Assembly: GCA_040403315.1 (NCBI GenBank)
Contig: JBBAKX010000001.1
Span: forward strand, 558,001-622,000
Direction: 5' to 3'
Source of the DNA: CAMCXT01 sp040403315
GTDB taxonomy: Bacteria > Bacteroidota > Bacteroidia > M30B66
Length of the DNA: 64,000 nt
Shown here piece after piece: positions 18,523 through 27,762 of this stretch (position 1 is its first letter; every line of letters begins with the position of its first letter). The notes under the pieces were generated by a model. That model was not told the DNA's origin. It did no database searches and worked only from the letters and a program-made list of their open reading frames with translations. Made by a program: the position numbers and the translations under genes.

Positions 18523-18550
18523 GAGCCCACATAAGTCCAAATAAACCAAT
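18523..18550 (-). promoter_or_regulatory. Shared upstream motif, copy D
   Basis: Minus-strand core TTATTTGGAC at 18544-18535, followed by TTATGTGGGCTC, 57 nt before the ATG of the LamG gene. Confidence 0.45.
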
Positions 18551-18585
18551 GCACTTGAATGCTACTTTTAGGATTCTAATTCTGC

Positions 18586-18593
18586 TATTTTTG
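18586..18593 (+). promoter_or_regulatory. -7 box of the gene at 18598
   Basis: TATTTTTG fits TAnnTTTG; the ATG follows 4 nt later, implying a leaderless or near-leaderless mRNA. Confidence 0.45.
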
Positions 18594-18597
18594 CCCA

Positions 18598-19845
18598 ATG
18601 CCCAAAAGCCGCTCCAAGCCCGATCCATTTGATTTAGAACTCCTTGCCAAAGCTATTCAAGCGCGCTATGATGTTGTTGTTACAGACAACCGAAGCCTAT
18701 TGAAGATTATCGATTTGATTTTTCAAGCCGGCTATAAAACAGAATTGGGCTGGAATACGTGGAGGCGATTGTTTGGATTAATTAGCAACGATCATTCTCA
18801 GAGCATAACGACTTTAAATATCTTATCGGAGTTTGCTGGATTTTCATCATGGGCCGATTTTCTTCAAAACAACACGCTTGAAAAAGAAAGAGATTTCCAA
18901 CATCGCTTTTCACAATATGTAGCTGGAAATATTCATCAGCCCGATATAGAACAAGCGTTCGTTGCACTTGGTCCTTCTGCTGCGTTTTACAGATTTTTAC
19001 AACAGTGTTTAATCTTATACGCAGGAAGAAATGATTCTTCAATTTTGCAATATATCTACGCAAACAATCAATGGTTTCCATTCGATGTTCTAAACAAAGA
19101 AGCTGCTTACGAAGAATTCAATCTACATCAGTTAGTCGGTATATATTGCTTTAAACAAAATCTTCCGGGCTTTACCAATGCATTGGTGCAAAATCCAACA
19201 TCATTAAAAAAAGTTCTGCAATACTGTGTGCATTATGGCCCTAGTGCAGAGTCATACATGAAGTGTTTCGAATCGGCTTTTTCGGACGGATTGTTTGATG
19301 ATGAGCCAGATTTTGCAAATTCAATTTTATCTTATCACGCACATCTGATTGGCGATATTTCAAAAGCGAAAGCACATTTAAATCCACTCGAGAATTATGC
19401 ACTCGCTTCTCAACGGCTTTTACCAGCTGGGCGAATAAGAATTCTGCAATGGATTCATGGTCAAAACAATCAACTTATATCCGATAAACAAATAAAATCA
19501 ATTGTACATGAAGATTATTTGTTTTTTAAAGACAAAGCGAAGCATTTAGACGCATTTAGTTTCTATATGCTTTATGTGATTCGTTATTTATGCAACAATA
19601 AACGCTCATCTTTAGCTATTCAATTAATCAATCGTTATTTTCCTTTCGGACCAACAAGTATTTCTTTCTGGTCTGGCGTAATTTGGAATCGACTACGCAT
19701 TTATTTGGCCGATGCGCAGGTACAAACGGGAGCAAAGGATGATGCATTGCAAACATTCAATAAAGTAAAACCCGAGTGGTTTGATACTTTTCAGTTTAAC
19801 CAAGATAGGGCTGATTATTTCGAAGTCGCAAAGCACTTTAATTGA
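18598..19845 (+). CDS. Bacteroidota-type protein with putative N-terminal wHTH-like domain (paralogue 2)
   Basis: 415 residues, soluble. Residues 1-100 have the pattern TWRRLFGL...ITTLNILSEFAGFSSWADF, shared with the protein at 7799-8908. This pattern recurs in Bacteroidota proteins of unknown role. Residues 100-415 are helical, resembling TPR-type repeats (LQTFNKVKPEWF at the end). No catalytic residues seen. It has its own promoter-like box. Function not known; a regulatory or scaffold role is a guess. Confidence 0.7.
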   Translation: MPKSRSKPDPFDLELLAKAIQARYDVVVTDNRSLLKIIDLIFQAGYKTELGWNTWRRLFGLISNDHSQSITTLNILSEFAGFSSWADFLQNNTLEKERDFQHRFSQYVAGNIHQPDIEQAFVALGPSAAFYRFLQQCLILYAGRNDSSILQYIYANNQWFPFDVLNKEAAYEEFNLHQLVGIYCFKQNLPGFTNALVQNPTSLKKVLQYCVHYGPSAESYMKCFESAFSDGLFDDEPDFANSILSYHAHLIGDISKAKAHLNPLENYALASQRLLPAGRIRILQWIHGQNNQLISDKQIKSIVHEDYLFFKDKAKHLDAFSFYMLYVIRYLCNNKRSSLAIQLINRYFPFGPTSISFWSGVIWNRLRIYLADAQVQTGAKDDALQTFNKVKPEWFDTFQFNQDRADYFEVAKHFN

Positions 19846-20032
19846 CCTCTTCCTCAATAAGATTTTCTGAGGCTAGTAATAGGAATGCAAGAAATATTGC
19901 TGCGATTCAAGTTTTGGATTGGCTTGAGTTTTATAATCCTTACACGGTTAATGTTTCCGGTTATGCCAATTCATTTGTTGCCTAAATGAGTATTGACATT
20001 CATTCCGTATTATTGAGCAATAAATCCGATCT

Positions 20033-20764
20033 ATGAAGCGCGAAATAACTTCGTGGTACAGCCCTGCACTTAGCCAGGACATGCCAATTTCAGTGTATGG
20101 CCACTATGGCTTTTCTATACTTCTTATCCCAACTGCCGCCGCCGATTACCTCGAATACGAGCGCTTCCAAATGATGGATGCTTTGGCTCCAGTGATAAAC
20201 TCGGGTAAGTGTAAAATTTATTCCATCAATTCGATCAACAATGAGAGTTGGTTGAACAACGATATGTATCCACCACACAAAGCGATTCGCCACAATCAGT
20301 TCAACGAATATGTTCTGAATGAGGTTATCCCATATATCAAGCAAACCAGCAGCGAAGAAACACCGATCTATACTTGTGGAGCCAGCTTTGGGGCTTTGCA
20401 TGCAATGAATCTTTATCTCTGTTTCCCCGACAAAATCGATGGCGCAATATCGATGAGTGGAGTTTACAACTTGGCAGAATACACAAAAGGATTTTATGAT
20501 GATCAGGTATATTTCAACTCTCCGGAACACTACATTCAGAATTTGAACGACCCGTATTACTTAGATAAAATTCGTGCTTGCGACCATATTCATCTCTACA
20601 CAGGAAGTGGAGATTACGAGGATCCTGATGCAAGCAGAAGGTTCTCAAATATTTTAATTGAAAAGCAAATCAAGCATGATCTAGGTGTTTGGGGCACTGA
20701 TATGAAGCATGACTGGCCAACTTGGAGAGTGATGCTTCCGTTCATCTTAGAACAAAAATTTTAA
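20033..20764 (+). CDS. Esterase of the alpha/beta-hydrolase fold (esterase D-like)
   Basis: 243 residues, cytoplasmic. The nucleophile elbow GASFG places the catalytic serine at S118. A late KHDWPTW segment (H226) supplies the histidine, and an acid is likely in GSGDYEDPDAS. The overall order matches the PF00756-type putative esterase family, in which several bacterial members act on acyl or S-acyl esters. Substrate not determined. No operon partner: a 187-nt gap precedes it and 89 nt follow. Confidence 0.8.
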   Translation: MKREITSWYSPALSQDMPISVYGHYGFSILLIPTAAADYLEYERFQMMDALAPVINSGKCKIYSINSINNESWLNNDMYPPHKAIRHNQFNEYVLNEVIPYIKQTSSEETPIYTCGASFGALHAMNLYLCFPDKIDGAISMSGVYNLAEYTKGFYDDQVYFNSPEHYIQNLNDPYYLDKIRACDHIHLYTGSGDYEDPDASRRFSNILIEKQIKHDLGVWGTDMKHDWPTWRVMLPFILEQKF

Positions 20765-20853
20765 TACACTGAACGTGCTTTTCTTATTTAATTTGCACCA
20801 CTCTTTTTATTGAAAGCAATATTTTCCTATTATTAACTTTTGGAATCTAACCT

Positions 20854-21444
20854 ATGCAAGCCTTAGAGCACTTTTACCAAGTGCAGTTAACTGTCATAAT
20901 CGACCGAATGCGATCTGATTTGGATCCGAGGTATACCTACCACACTGTAGAACATACGCTTGATGTTATTAAGTGCTGTGAAGATATTTGCGATTCAGAA
21001 GGAATGTCTGAAAGTGATAAACTGATTTTGAAGATTTCTGCTCTCTTTCATGATACCGGCTTTTTGTTGTCTCGAAGCCGCCATGAAGAAAGAAGTGTCG
21101 AGATATTTACGCAAGCCAGAGCGAATTTCACTCTCAACGACGTCGATGTCAAGGAAATTGAAAACTGCATCCGCGCAACCCGGGTTCCCCAAGAACCTCA
21201 ATCGTTTCTTGAAAAGATTATCTGTGATGCAGACCTTGATTACTTAGGAAGAACAGATTTCTGGAAAATTTCTGATACCCTTTATGAAGAAATGACCAAT
21301 TGTGCAGAAATTTCAGGTGCCGAAGCATGGAAAGCGCTTCAGATAAGATTTATGACTGCCCACAGGTTTCATACCACGTTTTCGAAGAGTAGAAGAGATT
21401 TGCAACTCAGTATCAATCTTGCTGAAGTTGAAGCGAAGGATTAA
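20854..21444 (+). CDS. HD-domain phosphohydrolase-like protein
   Basis: 196 residues with an HD-type metal site: H in YHTVEHTLDV, the HD pair in ALFHDTGFL, a following conserved H in SRHEERSVEI, and the last D in IICDADLDYLG. Such proteins hydrolyse nucleotides or second messengers; the substrate is unknown here. Its length and the lack of an output domain fit a stand-alone HD enzyme. It lies between the esterase and a UspA gene on the same strand. Confidence 0.8.
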   Translation: MQALEHFYQVQLTVIIDRMRSDLDPRYTYHTVEHTLDVIKCCEDICDSEGMSESDKLILKISALFHDTGFLLSRSRHEERSVEIFTQARANFTLNDVDVKEIENCIRATRVPQEPQSFLEKIICDADLDYLGRTDFWKISDTLYEEMTNCAEISGAEAWKALQIRFMTAHRFHTTFSKSRRDLQLSINLAEVEAKD

Positions 21445-21519
21445 ATACGGCACACAAAATTTCTCCAATCAACCCCAAAAAAACATCCCAATAATCAACA
21501 ATACAATTGCCTAACACCA

Positions 21520-22395
21520 ATGGAAAATAAATCAATTCGCCCTGTAGATTCAGAAACCATTATGGTTCCTACAGATTTTACAGAAGCTGCCGAAAATGCT
21601 TTAAAACATGCCTTAAACTTGGCAAAAATCTTCAAAAAGAAAGTTGATCTTCTTCATGTAATTGCGGATGGAAAAAATGCTTCTTCGGAAGAAGATACTG
21701 CATTGGCAAAAATGAAAGAAATCGCTTCAATGTTTTCAACTTCTTCTGGGATTAAAATTGATTTTTGGGTGAGAAGAGGAAATATTTTCGATTCGATTGG
21801 TGAATTTGCAGATGAAATTAATGCAGCACTTGTTGTAATGGGTACCCATGGTGTAAGTGGACTTCAGCATGTGGTTGGAAGTAAAGCGCTTCGTGTAATC
21901 ACCAATGCTAATAGGCCTTTTGTAGTAGTGCAGAAAAAAATGATGCGTGAACATGGCTTCAAGAACATTGTTTTACCAATTGATTTTTCTAAACAAACTA
22001 AACAAAAGTTGGTATGGGCAGCAGAATTGTCGACTAGATTTAATTGCGAATTTCACATCTTAGCTGCTCATGAAAGCGATGAATATGCTGTAAAAGCAGT
22101 GAACAACAATGTAGCTTACGCGGAAAAATATCTGAAAGATAGAAATTGTAAATTCAATGTAAATCATGCTCTTAAAGGTGATTTCACAAAAGAAACTATA
22201 CGATTTGCCGCTGCGGTTGATGCAGATTTAATCGTAATTATGACAAACCAAGAAAAGGAACTAACACATTATATCATTGGGCCTTACGAGCAAAAAATTA
22301 TTGCCAATGATGCACAAATTCCTGTAATGACTTTGAATCCGGTAGACAATATGACGGCCAATAGCGGCCACCTCTTCAATTTCGGGAATTACTAA
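21520..22395 (+). CDS. Universal stress protein with two UspA domains
   Basis: 291 residues. Domain 1 (about 12-145) has DFTEAAENALKHAL and the GTHGVSG loop followed by VVGSKALRVI. Domain 2 (150-280) has LPIDFSKQTKQKLVWAAEL and a looser C-terminal loop (MTNQEKELTHYIIG), so ATP binding is clearest in domain 1. Cytoplasmic stress-response protein. Its stop is next to the convergent stop of egtD (22397), a head-to-head end with no spacer. Confidence 0.9.
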   Translation: MENKSIRPVDSETIMVPTDFTEAAENALKHALNLAKIFKKKVDLLHVIADGKNASSEEDTALAKMKEIASMFSTSSGIKIDFWVRRGNIFDSIGEFADEINAALVVMGTHGVSGLQHVVGSKALRVITNANRPFVVVQKKMMREHGFKNIVLPIDFSKQTKQKLVWAAELSTRFNCEFHILAAHESDEYAVKAVNNNVAYAEKYLKDRNCKFNVNHALKGDFTKETIRFAAAVDADLIVIMTNQEKELTHYIIGPYEQKIIANDAQIPVMTLNPVDNMTANSGHLFNFGNY

Positions 22396-22396
22396 T

Positions 22397-23338
22397 TTAT
22401 TGTTTTTGCCACAATGAATCGGTGAATTGGTTTTTTTCGGAATGATAATTCTTTGTCATACGAAATCCAGATTTAAACGCTAATTCATCGATATCATCTT
22501 GCGTGAATTTCCTTGATATTTCAGTGTGAATTCTTTCTTTAGATTTGAATTCAACAGAACGATTGAGTTTTCTAAAATCTACTGTCTGGTCAATTTTTGA
22601 TACCAGAAAGCTAATTGCAGTTTGGGTTTTGTTGTCATATTCTGGTTGATGGTAAAATGCATCGATGTTAAAATTGGCATCTAATTCTCGGTTTATTCTG
22701 TTCAATAAATTCAAATTGAATTTAGAAGTAACTCCATTTTTATCATTGTATGCCTTTAAAATTATTTCAGGGTCTTTCACTCTATCAAATCCAGTGAGAA
22801 CAAAATCTCCAGGATTAATTGAGACAAATAGTTGTTTGAAAAAATCTAAAGATTGCAAATGATTCAAATTCCCAATATTTGAACCCAAAAACAAGATTAG
22901 TTTTTGTTCTGAATTATTTAATATTGGTGATTTAAGAGCTGTGAAATATTCAGCCTGAATGCTTTCTGAATTTAAATTTGGATATTGGATTTTCATAGAT
23001 TTATTCAATTTATTCAACGCATTTTCTGAAATATCAATCGGAAAATATTTTACTGAATAATCAGAACGAAGAATTTCATTGAGCAGTAGCTTTGTTTTGG
23101 TGCCGTCGCCAGCGCCGAGTTCCAACAATTGAAAACGTTTAGGCAATTGCTGGATCAATTCACTGGCATAATGTTCCAAAATCCAATACTCAGCACGTGT
23201 TAAGTAATATTCTGGCATTACCATGATCTGCTGGAATAACGCATCTCCAATTTCATCGTAAAACCAGCGAGATGACAATCGTTTAGGATTTGAATTTAAT
23301 CCCTCCCAAACATCATCAGAAAAAATTGGATCTATCAT
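22397..23338 (-). CDS. egtD: L-histidine N-alpha-methyltransferase of ergothioneine synthesis
   Basis: 313 residues from the ATG at 23338, which overlaps the egtB stop as ATGA; the open frame extends upstream but this start gives the normal N-terminus. EgtD trimethylates histidine to hercynine with SAM. Seen: the family start FDEIGDALF-like segment (WFYDEIGDALFQQI), YYLTRAEYWIL, the SAM loop LELGAGDGTKT, and FLGSNIGNL. It pairs with egtB directly upstream. EgtC and EgtE genes are not in this window. Confidence 0.92.
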   Translation of the reverse strand: MIDPIFSDDVWEGLNSNPKRLSSRWFYDEIGDALFQQIMVMPEYYLTRAEYWILEHYASELIQQLPKRFQLLELGAGDGTKTKLLLNEILRSDYSVKYFPIDISENALNKLNKSMKIQYPNLNSESIQAEYFTALKSPILNNSEQKLILFLGSNIGNLNHLQSLDFFKQLFVSINPGDFVLTGFDRVKDPEIILKAYNDKNGVTSKFNLNLLNRINRELDANFNIDAFYHQPEYDNKTQTAISFLVSKIDQTVDFRKLNRSVEFKSKERIHTEISRKFTQDDIDELAFKSGFRMTKNYHSEKNQFTDSLWQKQ

Positions 23339-24492
23339 GATATATCGGATGCTAAGCGGATTCCTGTAAATTGCCACCTGAAATTTGGATGAAAGAAATT
23401 CCTATACGTTGCACGTGAATGACCCTCAGGTGTTGCAATGGAAGCGCCTCTGAGCACCATCTGACTCACCATAAATTTCCCATTGTATTCACCAATTGCA
23501 CCTGGCGCTTTGCGATAACCTGGATAGGGCAAGTATGCTGAATTGGTCCATTCCCAACGATTGCCCCAAGCAAATTCAGTGGCCGCCACTTCCCATTCAG
23601 CTTCTGTTGGTAGTCTTTTTCCTCTCCATTCTGCAAACGCGCTGGCTTCGTAGAATGAAATGTGCGTAACAGGAGCATCCATAACCAAAAGGTTTGTTCC
23701 CGACCTCGTATAATGAACCCAACCAGTTTCAGTTTTCTTCCAGTAAAGTGGCGCTTCAATTAGCTCATTCATCAACCAGTTCCATCCTTCAGAATGCCAC
23801 AATAATGGATTTTTATATCCGCCATCTTCAATAAATTCTAGGTATTCTGAATTGTTAATTAAATTCGGTGATATTGAAAAAGGATTTAAATAAACTTTGT
23901 GCCTATTTAATTCATTATCGAAACAAAATCCTTCCCCACAAAATCCTATTTCATAAATTCCTTCTTGAATAATTATCTGATCTGTAGACTTCTTAAATAC
24001 TTCATTTTCGCTAATATCTGAAAGTATTACATCGAATTCATTAAACGATAAATTGTACTTTAAATCGGTAATTAGCAATTCTTGATGCTGTTGTTCATGT
24101 TGCAAACCAAGTTCTAATACACGTAAATTATCTTCCGATAAATTATTTTCTGTTAACCACTTAATTACACTTTCATCTATATGTGCTCTATACAATATAA
24201 TTTCTTCCACCGTTGGACGGGAAAGAAACCCCCTCTGGTGGCGAATTGTACGACTACCAACACTTTCATAATAACTATTAAATAGGTAATTGAAATCAGA
24301 ATTATATTCCTGGTAATTTGGAACATTTGGCTTTAAAATAAATGTTTCAAAAAACCATGTTGTGTGCGCTAAATGCCATTTCGCCGGACTTACAAATTCT
24401 GCTACTTGAATCACAAAATCTTCAGCATTTAAATCTTCACAGATTTTTACAGATTGATTACGAATCGTTTGAAATCTATTTGCATTTTCCAT
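23335..24492 (-). CDS. egtB: Hercynine oxygenase (sulfoxide synthase) of ergothioneine synthesis
   Basis: 385 residues from the ATG at 24492 (stop of the preceding gene and start share a base: TGATG). A DinB-like N-terminal domain carries candidate Fe(II) ligands H43 (in HLAH), H132 and H136 (QHEQQH), and a C-terminal FGE-sulfatase-like domain reads YNGKFMVSQMVLRG and TYRNFFHP. This is the EgtB arrangement: it joins hercynine to cysteine or gamma-glutamylcysteine with oxygen. Which thiol is used cannot be told. Operon with carbonic anhydrase and egtD. Confidence 0.92.
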   Translation of the reverse strand: MENANRFQTIRNQSVKICEDLNAEDFVIQVAEFVSPAKWHLAHTTWFFETFILKPNVPNYQEYNSDFNYLFNSYYESVGSRTIRHQRGFLSRPTVEEIILYRAHIDESVIKWLTENNLSEDNLRVLELGLQHEQQHQELLITDLKYNLSFNEFDVILSDISENEVFKKSTDQIIIQEGIYEIGFCGEGFCFDNELNRHKVYLNPFSISPNLINNSEYLEFIEDGGYKNPLLWHSEGWNWLMNELIEAPLYWKKTETGWVHYTRSGTNLLVMDAPVTHISFYEASAFAEWRGKRLPTEAEWEVAATEFAWGNRWEWTNSAYLPYPGYRKAPGAIGEYNGKFMVSQMVLRGASIATPEGHSRATYRNFFHPNFRWQFTGIRLASDIS

Positions 24493-25139
24493 CAATCTCC
24501 AATTAAACCCATTTCAAATTTGCACACCCCTTTCAAAGTCTCTTCATTGTTAATCATCGACGTTTGGGTTTTAATAAATCCTGTTCCGATGTCATAAACC
24601 CAACCGTGTAACCAAGGTGCCTTTCTCGTAGCCCAAGCGTTCTGTACAATATTGGTTTTCCCTAGATTGTACACTTGTTCAATTACACTAAGCTCAACCA
24701 ACCGATCAAAACGTGCATTTTCGTGCAATTCGCTTAACTGTTTCCAGTAGTAATTCTGTGTGTCTTTGATTTGTCGAAGCCAATTGTCGATTAATCCAAA
24801 TTGTTGATTTCCCATGGCGGCTTTAACGCCACCACAGCCGTAATGTCCGCAAACAATTACATGTTCTACCTTCAGCACTTCAACCGCATATTGTGGCACA
24901 GATAACATGTTCATGTCGGTTTGTATTACCAAATTAGCAATGTTTCGATGAACAAATATTTCACCCGGAAATGTTTTAGTGATTTCGTTTGGTGGTACAC
25001 GGCTATCTGCGCAACCAATCCACAATACTTTGGGCTGTTGACCTTTTGCTGAATTAATAAAGAATTCGGGATCTTTAGCTAATTGTTCTTCAACAAATAA
25101 GATATTGTTTTGAAGTAATTTTGAAATGTATTCTTTCAT
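24492..25139 (-). CDS. can: Beta-class carbonic anhydrase
   Basis: 215 residues. It interconverts CO2 and bicarbonate. Zinc ligands and catalytic dyad are seen: C43 with D45 and R47 (CADSRVPP), H99 and C102 (CGHYGCGG). Length and the extra C-terminal helix fit the Can/plant type. It sits 9 nt after the bestrophin gene and 1 base before egtB. A bicarbonate channel next to a carbonic anhydrase suggests joint handling of bicarbonate, which is inference. Confidence 0.93.
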   Translation of the reverse strand: MKEYISKLLQNNILFVEEQLAKDPEFFINSAKGQQPKVLWIGCADSRVPPNEITKTFPGEIFVHRNIANLVIQTDMNMLSVPQYAVEVLKVEHVIVCGHYGCGGVKAAMGNQQFGLIDNWLRQIKDTQNYYWKQLSELHENARFDRLVELSVIEQVYNLGKTNIVQNAWATRKAPWLHGWVYDIGTGFIKTQTSMINNEETLKGVCKFEMGLIGD

Positions 25140-25148
25140 TTTTGTAGA

Positions 25149-26069
25149 TTAAAATACTTTAGCGTAAAGTTCGGCTGGTTTTTCTTCGTTGTGCTTGTGT
25201 TCGAGTATTTCGAAAACATTGCCTTTTATAGTGTGTGCAATGGTTCCTGTAGGTAAATCGTTGCAATCTAATCCAAATGGATCCTCAATTTCCTCTGCCA
25301 TCATTTCCACGCCAATAAATGCAAAAAACACAAACATTACAGCTGGAATGCTCCAATAGCCAAATTCAGATAACAATGAAAACGGTAATAAAACTGCATA
25401 AGCGGTGATAAATATTTTCAAATAAACATTATATGAAAATGGGATAGGTGTTTTTCTAATTCTTTCACAAGCACCTGTAATATCTAGAAGTGCTTGCAGA
25501 TGTGGTTTAAAGTTCAATACATCTTCTGCAGAAATTCTTTTTTCTCTGTATTGATGTTCAATTAACTTGTGAATTTGAACGGAAATATGAGATGGTAAAT
25601 GGCTAATTGTTGGATAATTCTTTTTATCTGAATCATTTAAATTAATCAATTCCTCAGTTTTAACACCTGCTCTAAGATGCTCTTTCAGCGTAATTGCAAA
25701 GTTTGATAGCAACGTCGCCAGTCGATGTTTCTCGTTTCTATCTTCCGATGGAAATGTTATTTGCGCCATTACAGCAAGGTTCCTAGTGTGGTTTACTAAA
25801 GCTCCCCAATGGTTTCTGCCTTCCCACCATCGGTCGTAAGCTGTATTGGTTCTAAATACCAATAAAATTGAGAGTACAATTCCTAATAAACTAAATATTG
25901 AACTCGAAAATTGTGGTAAAACTTCGATTAACTCAATCTCAATTACAGCTACTGCTGTGCAATAAAGCCCTATCCACATCACAGCACGAATGATCTTGGT
26001 CATTGTCCAGGATCTAAATAAATGTCGAATATCGGAGAGCCAGTTTTTATTGGTTTCGTAAATGATCAT
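25149..26069 (-). CDS. Bestrophin-family anion channel
   Basis: 306 residues of the bacterial bestrophin (YneE/UPF0187) family. Seen: WTMTKIIRAVMWIGLYC for TM1, the conserved NTAYDRWWEGRNHWG after TM2, and the C-terminal IEDPFGLDCNDLP, which matches the bestrophin signature EDPFG-D. These form pentameric channels permeable to chloride and related anions in the inner membrane. Located between the response-regulator flavoprotein (26 nt upstream) and carbonic anhydrase. Confidence 0.93.
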   Translation of the reverse strand: MIIYETNKNWLSDIRHLFRSWTMTKIIRAVMWIGLYCTAVAVIEIELIEVLPQFSSSIFSLLGIVLSILLVFRTNTAYDRWWEGRNHWGALVNHTRNLAVMAQITFPSEDRNEKHRLATLLSNFAITLKEHLRAGVKTEELINLNDSDKKNYPTISHLPSHISVQIHKLIEHQYREKRISAEDVLNFKPHLQALLDITGACERIRKTPIPFSYNVYLKIFITAYAVLLPFSLLSEFGYWSIPAVMFVFFAFIGVEMMAEEIEDPFGLDCNDLPTGTIAHTIKGNVFEILEHKHNEEKPAELYAKVF

Positions 26070-26095
26070 ACTATTTTTCTTGTTTGTTTTTCTAA

Positions 26096-27757
26096 TTAAA
26101 TTTCTGCGAGGTATTTATGTACAAAGCTGATAGCCATTGCACCTTCTCCAACAGCCGATGCTACGCGATTCATAGCACCTGATCTTGCATCACCAGCTGC
26201 AAAAATCCCAGCTATAGATGTTTCAAGTAGGAATGGATCCCTTGCTGTTTTCCAAGATTTTTTAAAGTCATCCGATTGCAACAAATCTCTCCCTGTAAGC
26301 ACAAAGCCTTTGTCGTCTTTCAAGAGTTTCTCTGGGGTCCATTCTGTGAATGGTTTTGCTCCAATAAAAATGAAAAGCGCTGCAGCATTAAAGCAATCGG
26401 ATCTATTTTCCTTGTGGAAGCGAATTTTGACTTTTTCCATGTTAGTTCCACCTTCAACGCTTTCTATCTCTGAATTTTCAAGTATTTGAATGTTCGGAGT
26501 ACTTTTAATCTGATCAATCAAATACGACGACATGGTTGCCGTTAAGTCATCTCGACGAATCACGATAAAAACTCGTCTTGCGAATTTACCCAAGTACATT
26601 GCTGCCTGTCCTGCGCTATTTCCGCCTCCCACCACATACACGTCTTTCTCTTTGCAAGCGTGGGCTTCGGTTGTTGCAGCGCCATAGTAAACACCAGCGC
26701 CTGTAAATTCTTTCAGTCCTTCTGTTTCTAGCTGCCGATAGGAAACGCCTGTGGTTATAATCAAGCTTTTCGCATTGATCGTAGTGCCGTCTTTTAAATG
26801 AAGTTTCTTGTATTGGTCTTGAATTTCTATTCGATCAACCTCCTGTGGAGAAAGCAATTCAGCCCCAAATCGAGTTGCCTGAGTTATGGCTCTTCTCGTT
26901 AAATCGGCACCACTTAAGCCAGCTGGGAAGCCTAAATAGTTCTCAATTCTTGAGGAGGTTCCTGCTTGCCCACCCGGTGCATGTTTCTCAATCACCAAGG
27001 TTTTCAATCCTTCAGAGGCTCCATAAACTGCAGCTGCTAATCCCGACGGACCAGCGCCAATGATCGCAACATCATACAAGTCGGAGGATGCGGTTGGATT
27101 CAAGCCGACTTTTAACCCAATTTCAGTTAATTGTGGATCGACGGAATAACTTCCATCTTCATAAAAAACAATTGGCAATTGAGATGGGTCTAAATTGTTT
27201 AGCTGCAACAATTCATTTGCCTTTTCATTCGTTGTTGCATCTAACCATTGGAAAGGGAATAAATTTCCCGACAAAAAATCTTTTATTTTATGTGATTTGG
27301 GAGAAAATTGAAATCCTACAACTCGAATGCCTGTATATTCTGGTATTACAGAGCTTTGCCAATCTTCTAATAATTCAGAAATTACTGGATACAATTTTTC
27401 ATCTGGTGGATCCCAAGGCTTCATTAAATAATAATCCAATTGCACATCATTGATTGCTTTAATGGCAGCATCTGTATCGGAATATGCCGTTAGCAAAACC
27501 CTTTTGGCTTCTGGAAAAACAACTCTGGCTTTTTCGAGAAAATCAACACCCTGCATTTCAGGCATTTTTTGATCACTCAGAAATAATGCTACGTTTTCTC
27601 CTTTATTTTTTAATTCTGCCAAACTTTGGAGTGCTTCATTGGCCGATGTAGTGCTCAGAATCCGATATTCGGCTCTGTATTTATTCTTTAGATCTCTCGC
27701 TACTGCTCGCAAAACCTGCGGATCATCATCTACACAAAAAAGTATTGGTTGCTTCAT
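26096..27757 (-). CDS. Response regulator fused to thioredoxin-reductase-like flavoprotein
   Basis: 553 residues. Residues 1-130 are a REC domain (D10-D12 acidic pocket, phosphoacceptor D62 in LSDQKMP, T90, K113). Residues 140-220 resemble a thioredoxin/glutaredoxin-like domain without a CxxC. From 225 a class-II pyridine nucleotide-disulfide oxidoreductase follows: FAD loop GAGPSG (234-239), PGGQAGTSSRIENYLGFP, and NAD loop GGGNSAGQAA. The CxxC of thioredoxin reductases is replaced by YYGAAT (about 357-362), so it is probably not a classical disulfide reductase. It follows the sensor kinase gene by 5 nt, its likely partner. Confidence 0.9.
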   Translation of the reverse strand: MKQPILFCVDDDPQVLRAVARDLKNKYRAEYRILSTTSANEALQSLAELKNKGENVALFLSDQKMPEMQGVDFLEKARVVFPEAKRVLLTAYSDTDAAIKAINDVQLDYYLMKPWDPPDEKLYPVISELLEDWQSSVIPEYTGIRVVGFQFSPKSHKIKDFLSGNLFPFQWLDATTNEKANELLQLNNLDPSQLPIVFYEDGSYSVDPQLTEIGLKVGLNPTASSDLYDVAIIGAGPSGLAAAVYGASEGLKTLVIEKHAPGGQAGTSSRIENYLGFPAGLSGADLTRRAITQATRFGAELLSPQEVDRIEIQDQYKKLHLKDGTTINAKSLIITTGVSYRQLETEGLKEFTGAGVYYGAATTEAHACKEKDVYVVGGGNSAGQAAMYLGKFARRVFIVIRRDDLTATMSSYLIDQIKSTPNIQILENSEIESVEGGTNMEKVKIRFHKENRSDCFNAAALFIFIGAKPFTEWTPEKLLKDDKGFVLTGRDLLQSDDFKKSWKTARDPFLLETSIAGIFAAGDARSGAMNRVASAVGEGAMAISFVHKYLAEI

Positions 27758-27762
27758 TTTAA

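Noticed and set aside
20090..20530. 146-codon minus-strand ORF
   Set aside because: Lies inside the esterase gene on the other strand, no coding support.
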